A DNA stretch of 64,000 nucleotides from Comamonadaceae bacterium OH2545_COT-014 (GTDB taxonomy: Bacteria; Pseudomonadota; Gammaproteobacteria; Burkholderiales; Burkholderiaceae_C). The DNA is taken from positions 80,811 to 144,810 of the forward strand of contig RQYR01000004.1 of the NCBI GenBank assembly GCA_003859965.1, written 5' to 3'. The notes beneath the pieces are model-generated. The model was not told the DNA's origin, made no database searches, and saw only the letters and a program-made list of their open reading frames with translations. Shown piece by piece: positions 24,126-32,549 of the stretch. The translations under genes and the position numbers were made by a program. Position 1 is the stretch's first letter; each line of letters starts with the position of its first letter.

Positions 24126-26005
24126 AAACCACTCTGCCCGTGGTGCCGCGCGTCGATTCGCCGCTGGCGCATGAGATTGCCAGCGCCATGATGGAAGGCT
24201 TCAACCGCCACTACCGCCTGTTCCGTCAGGAGACGGCGCGCGCCAAGCACCGTTTCGAGACGGCCGATTGGCATGGCCAGCAGCGCGGCCAGCGCGAGCG
24301 CATCGAGTTCTACGACGTGCGCGTGCGCGAGTGCGTGCAGCGGCTGGAAAAAGAGTTTCGCGCCGGTTCGCAGCCCATGGAGGTCTGGTACGAGGCCAAG
24401 CTGCTGTACATCGGCCTGCTGGTGGGGCATTTCCAGCCGGAGCTGGCCGAGACCTTCTTCAACTCGGTGACGACCAAGATCCTGCACCGCACGTATTTCC
24501 AGAACAGTTTCCTGTTCGTGCGCCCGGCCATCAGCACGGAGTACATCCAGATCGACGAGCCCTCGGAATCGACCACCTTCCGCTGCTATTACCCGCGGCG
24601 CGATGCGCTGGAGGAGGTGGTGGCGCAGATGCTGGAGGACTGCCGCCTGCAGCGCGCCTTCACCGACCGCGCGCGCGATGTGCGGCGCGTGGCGCAGGCG
24701 CTGTCGGCGCTGCTGGGCGATGCCAAGATCCGCACCAATTTCCAGATTCAGGTGCTCTCCAGCCTGTTCTACCGCAACAAGGGCGCATACCTGGTGGGCA
24801 AGCTCATCAACGGCTTTGACGAGATGCCCATTTGCCTGCCCATCCTGCACGACGAGCACGGCGGCCTGTACGTGGATGGGCTGCTGCACACCGAGCGCGA
24901 CATGCACACGCTGTTCTCGTTCTCGCGCGCCTATTTCATGGTGGACATGGAAATCCCCTCGGCCTACGTGCAGTTTCTGCGCAGCATCATGCCGCGCAAG
25001 CCGCGCAACGAGATCTACAACTCGCTGGGCCTGGCCAAGCAGGGCAAGAACCTGTTCTACCGCGACTTTCTCAGCCACCTGCGCAGCTCCACCGACAAGT
25101 TCCGCATTGCGCCGGGCATCAAGGGCATGGTGATGCTGGTGTTCGACCTGCCCAGCTTTCCCTACGTGTTCAAGCTCATCAAGGACTACTACCCGCCGCA
25201 GAAGGAGACCACGCGCGAGCAGATCAAGGGCAAGTACCGTCTGGTCAAGCAGCACGACCGCGTGGGCCGCATGGCCGACACCATGGAGTACAGCGAGGTG
25301 GCCTTCCCGCGCGCGCGCTTCGAGGACGAGCTGATCGCGGAAATCCAGAAGTTCGCCCCCAGCCAGCTGGAGATCTCCGACCGCGACGGCGACGGCAACA
25401 TCGAGGTCATCCTCAAGCACCTGTACATCGAGCGGCGCATGATCCCGCTGAACATCTACCTGCAGGAAACCTTCGACGCTGGCGAGGGCGACGCGCGCGC
25501 CCAGCGCCAGATGGAGCACGCCGTCATCGAATACGGCAACGCCATCAAGGACCTGGTGGCGGCCAACATCTTCCCCGGCGACATGCTGTGGAAGAACTTC
25601 GGCGTCACCCGCCACGGCAAGGTGGTGTTCTACGACTACGACGAGATCGAATACATCACCGACTGCAACTTCCGCAAAGTGCCCGCGCCGCGCAACGAGG
25701 AAGAGGAGATGAGCGGCGAGATCTGGTACAGCGTGGCCAAGAACGACGTCTTCCCCGAGACCTTCGGCCCCTTCTTGCTGGGCAACCCGCGCGTGCGCGA
25801 CATCTTCATGCAGCACCACGGCGATTTGCTTGAGCCGCAGTTCTGGCAGCAGCACAAGGAGCGCATCCAGCAAGGCCATGTGTACGATGTGTTCCCCTAC
25901 GACGGCAGCAGCCGCTTTGCCGACGAAGGCGGCGCAGCGCCTGCCGATGCCGCCGCACTGGCTCCGCCCGGTGGCACGGCCCAGAGCGGCAATGTGCCCG
26001 CCTGA
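24122..26005 (+). CDS. aceK: Isocitrate dehydrogenase kinase/phosphatase
   Basis: A 627-residue bifunctional enzyme that phosphorylates and dephosphorylates isocitrate dehydrogenase, setting the split between the TCA cycle and the glyoxylate shunt. It has the regulatory N-terminal domain (about 10-310) and a kinase-like C-terminal domain starting near residue 315 with the ATP loop APGIKGMVMLVFDL. The catalytic-type segment VTRHGKVVFYDYDEIEY lies near residue 500. E. coli AceK is 578 residues; the surplus is an Ala/Pro-rich C-terminal tail of about 40. It overlaps the carbonic anhydrase gene by 4 bp. No glyoxylate shunt gene (aceA, aceB) lies nearby. Confidence 0.95.
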   Translation: MKTTLPVVPRVDSPLAHEIASAMMEGFNRHYRLFRQETARAKHRFETADWHGQQRGQRERIEFYDVRVRECVQRLEKEFRAGSQPMEVWYEAKLLYIGLLVGHFQPELAETFFNSVTTKILHRTYFQNSFLFVRPAISTEYIQIDEPSESTTFRCYYPRRDALEEVVAQMLEDCRLQRAFTDRARDVRRVAQALSALLGDAKIRTNFQIQVLSSLFYRNKGAYLVGKLINGFDEMPICLPILHDEHGGLYVDGLLHTERDMHTLFSFSRAYFMVDMEIPSAYVQFLRSIMPRKPRNEIYNSLGLAKQGKNLFYRDFLSHLRSSTDKFRIAPGIKGMVMLVFDLPSFPYVFKLIKDYYPPQKETTREQIKGKYRLVKQHDRVGRMADTMEYSEVAFPRARFEDELIAEIQKFAPSQLEISDRDGDGNIEVILKHLYIERRMIPLNIYLQETFDAGEGDARAQRQMEHAVIEYGNAIKDLVAANIFPGDMLWKNFGVTRHGKVVFYDYDEIEYITDCNFRKVPAPRNEEEEMSGEIWYSVAKNDVFPETFGPFLLGNPRVRDIFMQHHGDLLEPQFWQQHKERIQQGHVYDVFPYDGSSRFADEGGAAPADAAALAPPGGTAQSGNVPA

Positions 26006-26106
26006 GCGTCAGCGCGCGCCGCGCCGTCTGGCGTTGGCAGATGCGCTTTGAGTCTTATGAATAGCCCTCTTGCTTGCCGCGCCTGCCTGCTAGCCGCCTT
26101 GCAACC

Positions 26107-26847
26107 ATGACATTGCCCACTGCGCAACCCCAGACCATCTGGCGCATCAACGCCTACCTCATCCTCATCACCTGTGCGCTGGCTTCGGTGCTGCTGCTCG
26201 TGGGCCTGGCCCTGCTGGCTTGGGAATGGCGGCGTGCGCGCCCGGTGCCGGTGGTTAACCTGGTGGCCACGGACGTGAGCGGCCATGTACAGCGCGAGCG
26301 CCTGTCCTACCGCCTGCGCCATACTCAGGGCCAGGTGGTGGTGCTGGACGTGGTGGCCGACCAGCAGATCGAGCAGGCGCTGGGCTCCAAAACAGCCTCG
26401 GGCGTCATGCGCAACCAGTTGTTCGTGAACGTGGCCGATGGCAGCAGCGCGCGCCTGTTGCCCGATGATCGCGGCTTGGTCGTGCAAGTCTGGGCCGTAC
26501 GTGGTGACGGCGCGGTGAGCAGAACCTATGGGCCTGAAACCGATGAGCGGCCGCCGCCTGCCGTGCGCGCACGCCTTTATGAAGTGGTGAGTCAAGATAG
26601 CAACGGCGATGGCCGCCTAAGCCCCAGCGACCAGCGCCGCCTGCTGCTGGCGCGCGCCGACGGCAGCGCGCCCGTTACCCTGGTCGAAGGCATGGCCCGC
26701 ATGGACGGCGCCGCGCTGGACGCTGCGGACGAACTGCGCCTGACCGCCGTCCTTACCGGCGGCGGCATGCAGCTATACCGTTTTGATCTTTCACGTTGGG
26801 CGGCCTTGCCGCCCGTTTCCCTTCCCTCATTGCCAAAGGAGCACTGA
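26107..26847 (+). CDS. Membrane-anchored protein with one EF-hand-like loop
   Basis: A 246-residue protein of unknown function. One N-terminal membrane segment (about 12-38, ILITCALASVLLLVGLALLA) is followed by a periplasmic region with beta-strand character. Near residue 168 is DSNGDGRLSPSD, a canonical EF-hand calcium loop. It ends with PPVSLPSLPKEH. The thiolase gene starts only 4 bp after its stop, yet no functional link with thiolase is evident. ATG 26107 is preferred over 26074 because the shorter form starts with a normal membrane anchor. Confidence 0.65.
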   Translation: MTLPTAQPQTIWRINAYLILITCALASVLLLVGLALLAWEWRRARPVPVVNLVATDVSGHVQRERLSYRLRHTQGQVVVLDVVADQQIEQALGSKTASGVMRNQLFVNVADGSSARLLPDDRGLVVQVWAVRGDGAVSRTYGPETDERPPPAVRARLYEVVSQDSNGDGRLSPSDQRRLLLARADGSAPVTLVEGMARMDGAALDAADELRLTAVLTGGGMQLYRFDLSRWAALPPVSLPSLPKEH

Positions 26848-26851
26848 ACCC

Positions 26852-28033
26852 ATGTCCGAATCCATCGTCATCGTCTCCGCCGCCCGCACCCCCATGGGCA
26901 GCTTTCAGGGCGACTTCGCCGCGCTGGCCGCGCACGATCTGGGCGGCGCCGCCATCCAGGCCGCCGTTCAGCGCGCCGGTGTCAAACCCGAGCAGGTCGA
27001 TGAAGTCATCTTCGGCAACGTGCTGATGGCCGGCCAGGGCCAGGCCCCGGCGCGCCAGGCCACGCTCAAGGGCGGGCTGCCGCTGTCCACCGGCGCTGTG
27101 ACCGTGCACAAGGTCTGCGGCTCGGCCATGAAAACCATCATGATGGCCGCCGACATGCTCAAGGCCGGCTCGGCCGAGGTCATCGTCGCCGGCGGCATGG
27201 AGAGCATGACCAACGCCCCCTACCTGCTGAAAAAAGGCCGCGGCGGCTACCGCCTGGGCCACGACAAGGTCTATGACCACATGATGCTCGACGGCCTGGA
27301 AGACGCCTATGAAGAAGGCCGCAGCATGGGCACCTTCGGCGAGGACTGCGCCGAGAAATACAACTTCACGCGCCAGGCGCAGGACGAGTTCGCCATGGCC
27401 AGCGTCAAGCGCGCCCAGGCCGCCATCGCCAACGGCGCGTTCAAGGAAGAGATCACCCCCGTCACCGTCAAGGAGCGCAAGGGCGAGCGCGTGGTCGATA
27501 CCGACGAAGGCCCCGGCCGCATCAACCCCGAGAAGATCCCCACCCTCAAGCCCGCTTTCAAGAAGGACGGCACCATCACCGCCGCGGCCAGCTCCAGCAT
27601 CAACGACGGCGCCGCCGCCGTGGTGCTGATGACCGAAAGCAAAGCCAAGGCCCTGGGCCTGACGCCCCTGGCGCGCATCGTCAGCTACGCCACGCACGCG
27701 CAAGAGCCCGGCTGGTTCACCACCGCCCCCGTGCCCGCCAGCCAGAAAGCGCTGGACAAGGCCGGCTGGAAGGTCGAGGACGTGGACCTGTGGGAAATCA
27801 ACGAAGCCTTCGCCGTCGTGCCCATGGCGCTGATGCATGAGCTGAACGTGCCGCACGACAAAGTCAACGTCAACGGCGGCGCCTGCGCCCTGGGCCACCC
27901 CATCGGCGCCAGCGGCGCGCGCATCCTGGTCACGCTGCTGTACGCCCTCAAGGCGCGTGGCCTGAAAAAAGGCCTGGCCACGCTGTGCATCGGCGGCGGC
28001 GAGGGCACGGCGCTGACGGTGGAGATGCTGTAA
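26852..28033 (+). CDS. Acetyl-CoA C-acyltransferase (thiolase)
   Basis: A 393-residue thiolase. The nucleophilic Cys sits near residue 90 in HKVCGSAMKT, the His in GGACALGHPIGASGAR near 349, and the second Cys in LCIGGGEGTA near 379. Length and the SAARTPMGSFQGDF start match biosynthetic/degradative acetoacetyl-CoA thiolases of the AtoB/PhaA/BktB group. Chain-length preference cannot be read from sequence. It could complete leucine or fatty acid degradation together with the acyl-CoA dehydrogenases here. AAAGGAG is 13 bp upstream of the ATG. It is followed by a double hairpin terminator. Confidence 0.93.
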   Translation: MSESIVIVSAARTPMGSFQGDFAALAAHDLGGAAIQAAVQRAGVKPEQVDEVIFGNVLMAGQGQAPARQATLKGGLPLSTGAVTVHKVCGSAMKTIMMAADMLKAGSAEVIVAGGMESMTNAPYLLKKGRGGYRLGHDKVYDHMMLDGLEDAYEEGRSMGTFGEDCAEKYNFTRQAQDEFAMASVKRAQAAIANGAFKEEITPVTVKERKGERVVDTDEGPGRINPEKIPTLKPAFKKDGTITAAASSSINDGAAAVVLMTESKAKALGLTPLARIVSYATHAQEPGWFTTAPVPASQKALDKAGWKVEDVDLWEINEAFAVVPMALMHELNVPHDKVNVNGGACALGHPIGASGARILVTLLYALKARGLKKGLATLCIGGGEGTALTVEML

Positions 28034-28092
28034 GCAGCACGGCATGCCCGCATGCCTGACCGGGGCGTGCCCCAGGCCGCATCAAGGCCATG

Positions 28093-28122
28093 GAGGAGCC
28101 CGGAAAGTGCCGGGCTGCTCCT
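28093..28122 (+). terminator. First hairpin after the thiolase gene
   Basis: GGAGGAGCCCGG pairs with CCGGGCTGCTCC (one mismatch) around the loop AAAGTG. It is directly followed by the A-rich start of the second, larger hairpin. Confidence 0.6.
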
Positions 28123-28125
28123 GAA

Positions 28126-28170
28126 AAAAATAGCGCCATCGCCCCACTGGCGGGCGATGGCGCTATTTTT
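28126..28170. terminator. Bidirectional intrinsic terminator
   Basis: A perfect 18-bp inverted repeat, AAAAATAGCGCCATCGCC against GGCGATGGCGCTATTTTT, with a 9-nt loop. The arms bring their own A- and T-runs, so it can terminate in both directions; here it serves the thiolase gene. Confidence 0.9.
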
Positions 28171-28209
28171 CATCCGCATGCCACCCAAGCAAGAAAGGCC
28201 CGCCCCGCC

Positions 28210-28851
28210 ATGATCGAATCACTGCAAGCCCTGCGCCAGCTCTACCCGCAAGCCTCGGCGCGCTCGCGCGCCAAGCAGCTGGACCATCTGGACGCCACCA
28301 TGCGCCGCTTCATCGCCCACGCGCCGCTGTGCATCCTCGCCAGCGCGGGCGCGAACGGGCAGGGCCTGCTGGACGCCTCGCCGCGCGGCGGCCTGCCCGG
28401 CTTCGTGCAAGTGCCCGATGCGCGCACCCTGCTCATCCCCGACGCCACGGGCAACAACCGCCTGGACACGCTGGAAAACCTGCTGGCCGACCCGCGCCTG
28501 GGCCTGCTGTTTCTGCTGCCCGGTGTGGACGAGGTGCTGCGCGTCAACGGCACGGCGCGCCTGCGTGACGAAGCCGCCTTCACCCAGCGCTTTGCGGCAG
28601 GCGGCATCCGGCCGCCGCGCCTGGTGATCGAAATGGCCGTGCAAGAGGCCTACCTGCACTGCCCCAAGGCACTGATGCGCGCCCGCCTGTGGCGGCCCGA
28701 GGCGCAGGCGGCGCCTGGCGCCTTCCCCAGCATGAACGCCATGCTGCGCGCCCAGCTCGGCGCGCAGGTCGTGCCTGAAACGGAAGAAGAAGCCCGCCAG
28801 CGCTACCGCGCCCAGCTGAGCGAGGAAGGCCTGGGCCAGCACGTGGACTGA
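28210..28851 (+). CDS. Pyridoxamine 5'-phosphate oxidase-family FMN protein
   Basis: A 213-residue protein with the split-barrel flavin fold typical of PPOX-like proteins of the MSMEG_1061 type. Recognisable parts are FIAHAPLCILASAGANGQG (strand 1), DASPRGGLPGFVQVPDART, a core LLIPDATGNNRLDTLENLL (the GNNR/DTL flavin-phosphate segment) and a C-terminal YLHCPKALMRARLW. The substrate and electron donor are unknown. It is monocistronic behind the bidirectional terminator, ahead of a 255-bp spacer in which I see nothing. Confidence 0.82.
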   Translation: MIESLQALRQLYPQASARSRAKQLDHLDATMRRFIAHAPLCILASAGANGQGLLDASPRGGLPGFVQVPDARTLLIPDATGNNRLDTLENLLADPRLGLLFLLPGVDEVLRVNGTARLRDEAAFTQRFAAGGIRPPRLVIEMAVQEAYLHCPKALMRARLWRPEAQAAPGAFPSMNAMLRAQLGAQVVPETEEEARQRYRAQLSEEGLGQHVD

Positions 28852-29106
28852 GCCTGCGGCATGGCCGCCCTGCCCGCCTTGGGACAGGTCACAATTGGCA
28901 AGGGGCTTGGGGGATAGAAGGCTAGCGGCCCGGGGCGCGCCGCCTGGCCGGTGGGCCAGCGGCGAGCCACCTGGGCAGTGGCCCGCCAGCATCCAGACCG
29001 AGGCCCTGCCGCTGGCGGAAGGGCGGTTGGGTGCAGACGGGGCCAGATGGCGGCTGCTGCGCTCCCACTATGCGCCGGCTGTGGGTGGCGCGGCCCACAC
29101 GGTGGC

Positions 29107-30069
29107 TTACGGGCGCTTGGGCTGGCCCTGGGACGCCTTGACGTCCTTGTTCTTGGCGTCTTTGCTCTTGGGCGGAGCGACGTCGGCAGCCGTGACCTTG
29201 CCGTCCTGGTTGCGGTCCACGCGCTTGAACATCTGCTGGCCGGTGCGCACGTATTCGTCGGCGTCGATGCGGTCGTCCTTGTTGTCATCCAGCACGCCAA
29301 AGCGCACGCGCGCCTGGCGCATTTCGCGCGTCATCAGCTCGTGCAGGCGGGCGTCCACGCGCTGCTGGAATTCGGTTGCATACTCGGCGCGGCTCAGGCG
29401 GCCATCGCGGTTGATGTCGGTGCGCTTGAATTGCTCGTCGCGAACCAGGTCGAATTCTTCGCGTGTGAGCTGGCCGTCCAGGTTGCGGTCGTACAGGGCC
29501 AGCATGCCTTCCTTGGTGTGGTTGGTCGGCATTTGCAGCGCACTGCGGCGCTGGCCAGGCTGCCGTGGCAGGGCGGCGGGCAGCTTGCCCTGTGCGTAGG
29601 CGCTGAAGGCGCGCTCGCCTGCCTGGTCATAACGGCTGCGGCTGATGTGGCTCTGCTTGCCGGACAGGGACTCGAAGCGCACGTCCGTCATGCGGTTGAT
29701 CTCACCCATTTCGTCCTGTATGCGGCCCTGCATGCGCTGGCGGAACTCGTCCACGTATTCCTGCATGTCGATGCCGCCATCGCCGTTGCGGTCCACGGTG
29801 GCGAAGTGCTGGCGGCGCTGCTTTTCGACTTCATCCGGGGTCACGGCGCCGTCCTGGTTCAAATCCATGACCTGGATGTACACATCCACGTTGTTGCCGT
29901 GGCCCACGGAAACGGGTTTTTTGGCTTGCCCGGCCTGGCTCGTGCCAGCAGCGGCCACGGCATGGGCCTGCGGGGCGGCAGCGCCTGACTGGTGTGGAGC
30001 GGTCGGTGCGCAGGCCGCCAGCGGCAGCAGGCACAGCAAAAGGGGGCGGCGGATGGAGGGGCGGCTCAT
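29107..30069 (-). CDS. EF-hand-repeat lipoprotein
   Basis: A 320-residue lipoprotein with lipobox LAAC (Cys20) and six EF-hand calcium loops: DLNQDGAVTPDE, DRNGDGGIDMQE, DRNLDGQLTREE, DINRDGRLSRAE, DDNKDDRIDADE and DRNQDGKVTAAD. They occur in pairs separated by Arg/Gln-rich helices, so the protein is a periplasmic or surface calcium-binding protein of calmodulin-like build. The C-terminus is Lys-rich. The frame is open to 30219, but those residues have no signal peptide, so ATG 30069 is used. No partner gene adjoins it. The role is unknown. Confidence 0.8.
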   Translation of the reverse strand: MSRPSIRRPLLLCLLPLAACAPTAPHQSGAAAPQAHAVAAAGTSQAGQAKKPVSVGHGNNVDVYIQVMDLNQDGAVTPDEVEKQRRQHFATVDRNGDGGIDMQEYVDEFRQRMQGRIQDEMGEINRMTDVRFESLSGKQSHISRSRYDQAGERAFSAYAQGKLPAALPRQPGQRRSALQMPTNHTKEGMLALYDRNLDGQLTREEFDLVRDEQFKRTDINRDGRLSRAEYATEFQQRVDARLHELMTREMRQARVRFGVLDDNKDDRIDADEYVRTGQQMFKRVDRNQDGKVTAADVAPPKSKDAKNKDVKASQGQPKRP

Positions 30070-30197
30070 GGGTTTTTGCTCCTTGAAAAGTCCTTGCGCT
30101 TGGGCGCGATTGAAAAAAGCTTGAGAAAAATCAGGCAGGCACAGGGCGGCTTTCCGTAGAGTGTGTGCACCGGCGTGCAGCCGTGTCCGCGCCCAGC

Positions 30198-30220
30198 AAC
30201 GAGAATTATTATTATTCACG
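30198..30220. promoter_or_regulatory. A/T-rich Fur-box-like tract
   Basis: AACGAGAATTATTATTATTC resembles an iron-regulated Fur operator (GAATTATTATTATTC). It lies 129 bp upstream of the EF-hand lipoprotein start (minus) and 119 bp upstream of the acyl-CoA dehydrogenase (plus). No match is perfect, and the tract could also be a simple A/T run. Confidence 0.3.
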
Positions 30221-30338
30221 ATTCATGGCGCTCTGTAACATTCAGGTGGTGCCCCGGGCGTAAACCAGGACGTCTGCCCAGGTGAGATCTTCATCACCAA
30301 CCTGCTTCCACAGCTGAAAACAAGAAAGGAAACGCTCC

Positions 30339-31475
30339 ATGCTTCTGACCCAAGACCAGCAAATGATTCGCGACGCGGTGCGCGCTTTTGCCCAGGAACA
30401 ACTGTGGCCCCATGCCGCCCAGTGGGACAAGGAACATCACTTTCCCAAAGAGGCCCACCAAGGCCTGGCCGAGCTGGGCTGCTATAGCATTTGCGTGCCT
30501 GAGGCCTATGGCGGCGCCGGTCTGGACTACGTGACGCTGGCGCTGGTGCTGGAGGAAATTGCCGCGGGCGACGGCGGCACCAGCACGGCCATCAGCGTCA
30601 CCAACTGCCCCTACAACGCCATCCTGATGAAGTACGGCAACGAGGCGCAAAAGCAGAAGTGGCTGGCGCCCGCCGCGCGCGGCGAGTACCTGGGCGCCTT
30701 CTGTCTGACCGAGCCGCACGTGGGCAGCGATGCCTCGGCCATTCGCACCACGGCGGTGAAGGAAGGCAATGAATATGTGCTGAACGGCACCAAGCAGTTC
30801 ATCACCAGCGGCCAGAACGGTCAGGCCGCCGTGGTCATTGCCGTGACCGACAAGGCTGCGGGCAAGAAGGGGCTGTCGGCCTTCATCGTGCCCACGCACA
30901 ACCTGGGCAATGCTGGCTGGAAAGTCGCCAGCCTGGAGCACAAACTGGGCCAGCACAGCAGCGACACGGCGCAAATCCTGCTGGAAAACTGCCGCATTCC
31001 GGCGGAAAACCTGATTGGCGAAGAAGGCGAGGGCTACAAGATTGCCCTGAGCGCGCTGGAAGGCGGGCGCATCGGCATTGCGTCGCAAAGCGTGGGCATG
31101 GCGCGCAGCGCGCTGGAATTCGCCATCCAGTATGCCAAGGAGCGCGAAGCCTTTGGCACGGCCATCTTCAACCACCAGGCTGTTTCTTTCCGCCTGGCGG
31201 ATTGCGCCACCCGGCTGGAAGCGGCACGCCAGCTCATCTGGCACGCTGCCAGCCTGCGCGACGCGGGCCTGCCCTGCCTGAAAGAAGCGGCCATGGCCAA
31301 GCTGTTTGCCAGCGAGGTGGCGGAGTACGTGTGCTCGGCCGCCATCCAGACTTTGGGCGGCTACGGCGTGACGGCGGACTTCCCTGTCGAGCGCATTTAC
31401 CGCGACGTGCGCGTGTGCCAGATCTACGAAGGCACCAGCGACGTGCAGAAGATCATCATCACGCGGGCGCTGTAA
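30339..31475 (+). CDS. Acyl-CoA dehydrogenase
   Basis: A 378-residue FAD-dependent acyl-CoA dehydrogenase of the short/medium-chain type. Features are LLTQDQQMIRDAVRAFAQEQ, LTEPHVGSDASAIRTTA (FAD binding), GTKQFITSGQNGQAA, ALEGGRIGIASQSVGMARSA and QIYEGTSDVQKIII near the end, where the Glu is the probable catalytic base. The substrate chain length is not evident. It is monocistronic with a terminator downstream. It may act in butyryl- or branched-chain acyl-CoA oxidation. Confidence 0.92.
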   Translation: MLLTQDQQMIRDAVRAFAQEQLWPHAAQWDKEHHFPKEAHQGLAELGCYSICVPEAYGGAGLDYVTLALVLEEIAAGDGGTSTAISVTNCPYNAILMKYGNEAQKQKWLAPAARGEYLGAFCLTEPHVGSDASAIRTTAVKEGNEYVLNGTKQFITSGQNGQAAVVIAVTDKAAGKKGLSAFIVPTHNLGNAGWKVASLEHKLGQHSSDTAQILLENCRIPAENLIGEEGEGYKIALSALEGGRIGIASQSVGMARSALEFAIQYAKEREAFGTAIFNHQAVSFRLADCATRLEAARQLIWHAASLRDAGLPCLKEAAMAKLFASEVAEYVCSAAIQTLGGYGVTADFPVERIYRDVRVCQIYEGTSDVQKIIITRAL

Positions 31476-31505
31476 TCCGCCCGCGGCGGCAGCCGCCCGC
31501 CTGGG

Positions 31506-31535
31506 GGCTCCCTATTTGCGCAGGGAGCCTTTTTC
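31506..31535 (+). terminator. Intrinsic terminator after acyl-CoA dehydrogenase gene
   Basis: GGCTCCCT / AGGGAGCC (8 bp) with an 8-nt loop ATTTGCGC and a TTTTT-C tail. Confidence 0.85.
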
Positions 31536-31628
31536 TTGCCTACGGAGCCGGGGGGCAGGGGAATGGCGGCAACGCCATCGTGTTCAAGCGTCTTGGCGCC
31601 GAACGGCGCGGCCCAAGGCCGCAGCGGA

Positions 31629-32549
31629 TCACGCCCCCGGATAAAACGGCTTGCCCAGCGAAGCCGGCATGTTGGCCCGGATCCACGCCGGATTGCGTGA
31701 AATCAGCGCCAGCACGGCAATGGTGGCCAGATAGGGCAACATGGTCATGAACTGGCTGGGCCACTGCACGCCCTGGCCCTGCAAGTGCAACTGCAGCATG
31801 GTCACGCCGCCAAAAAGGTAGGCGCCCAGCAGCACGCGACCAGGCCGCCAGGTGGCGAAGGTGGTCAGCGCCAGTGCGATCCAGCCCTTGCCCGCCACCA
31901 TGCCTTCCACCCACAGCGGCGTGTAAACCACGGAAAGATACGCCCCGGCCAGGCCGCACAGCGCGCCGCCCAGCACCACCGCGCCCAGGCGGATGCGCCG
32001 TACCGGATAACCCAGCGCGTGCGCCGAGGGAGGCGACTCACCCACCGCGCGCAGCACCAGGCCGCCACGCGTGCGCCAGAGAAACCAGGCCAGCGCCAGC
32101 GCCAGCGCCATGGCGCCATACACCAGCGGATGCTGGCGGAACAGGGCCGGGCCGATGAACGGCAGGTCGCCCAGCACGGGCCAGGCAAACGTCCCGCGCT
32201 CCGGCAGCTTGGCCTGCACGTAGCCAATGCCGGCGAAGGCCGAAAACCCCGCGCCGAACATGCTCAATGCCAGCCCGGTGGCGTACTGGTTGGTGTTCAG
32301 CCAAATCACGAGCCAGCCGAATACCGCGGCCAGCGCCGCGCCGGCGGCCATGCCGGCCGCAAAACCGGCCCAGTCGCTGCCGGTGTGCACCACGGCGGCA
32401 AAGCCGGCCAGCGCCGCGCACAGCATGATGCCTTCGGCCCCCAGGTTGACAATGCCCGCCTTCTCGTTGATGAGCAGGCCCAGCGAGGCAATGGCCAGCA
32501 CGGTGCCCGCGTTCAGCGTGGCGGCGATCAGCAGCGCCCAAGCGTCCAT
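31629..32549 (-). CDS. ABC transporter permease 2 (BMP-type nucleoside importer)
   Basis: A 306-residue inner membrane permease of the branched-chain/BMP-type nucleoside importer family. It has eight to ten membrane segments and the signature GLLINEKAGIVNLGAEGIML near the N-terminus, typical of the second permease of guanosine/uridine importers such as NupQ/YufQ. It overlaps the first permease by one base, so the two are coupled. ATG 32549 is used because the upstream frame overlaps the other permease. Confidence 0.88.
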   Translation of the reverse strand: MDAWALLIAATLNAGTVLAIASLGLLINEKAGIVNLGAEGIMLCAALAGFAAVVHTGSDWAGFAAGMAAGAALAAVFGWLVIWLNTNQYATGLALSMFGAGFSAFAGIGYVQAKLPERGTFAWPVLGDLPFIGPALFRQHPLVYGAMALALALAWFLWRTRGGLVLRAVGESPPSAHALGYPVRRIRLGAVVLGGALCGLAGAYLSVVYTPLWVEGMVAGKGWIALALTTFATWRPGRVLLGAYLFGGVTMLQLHLQGQGVQWPSQFMTMLPYLATIAVLALISRNPAWIRANMPASLGKPFYPGA

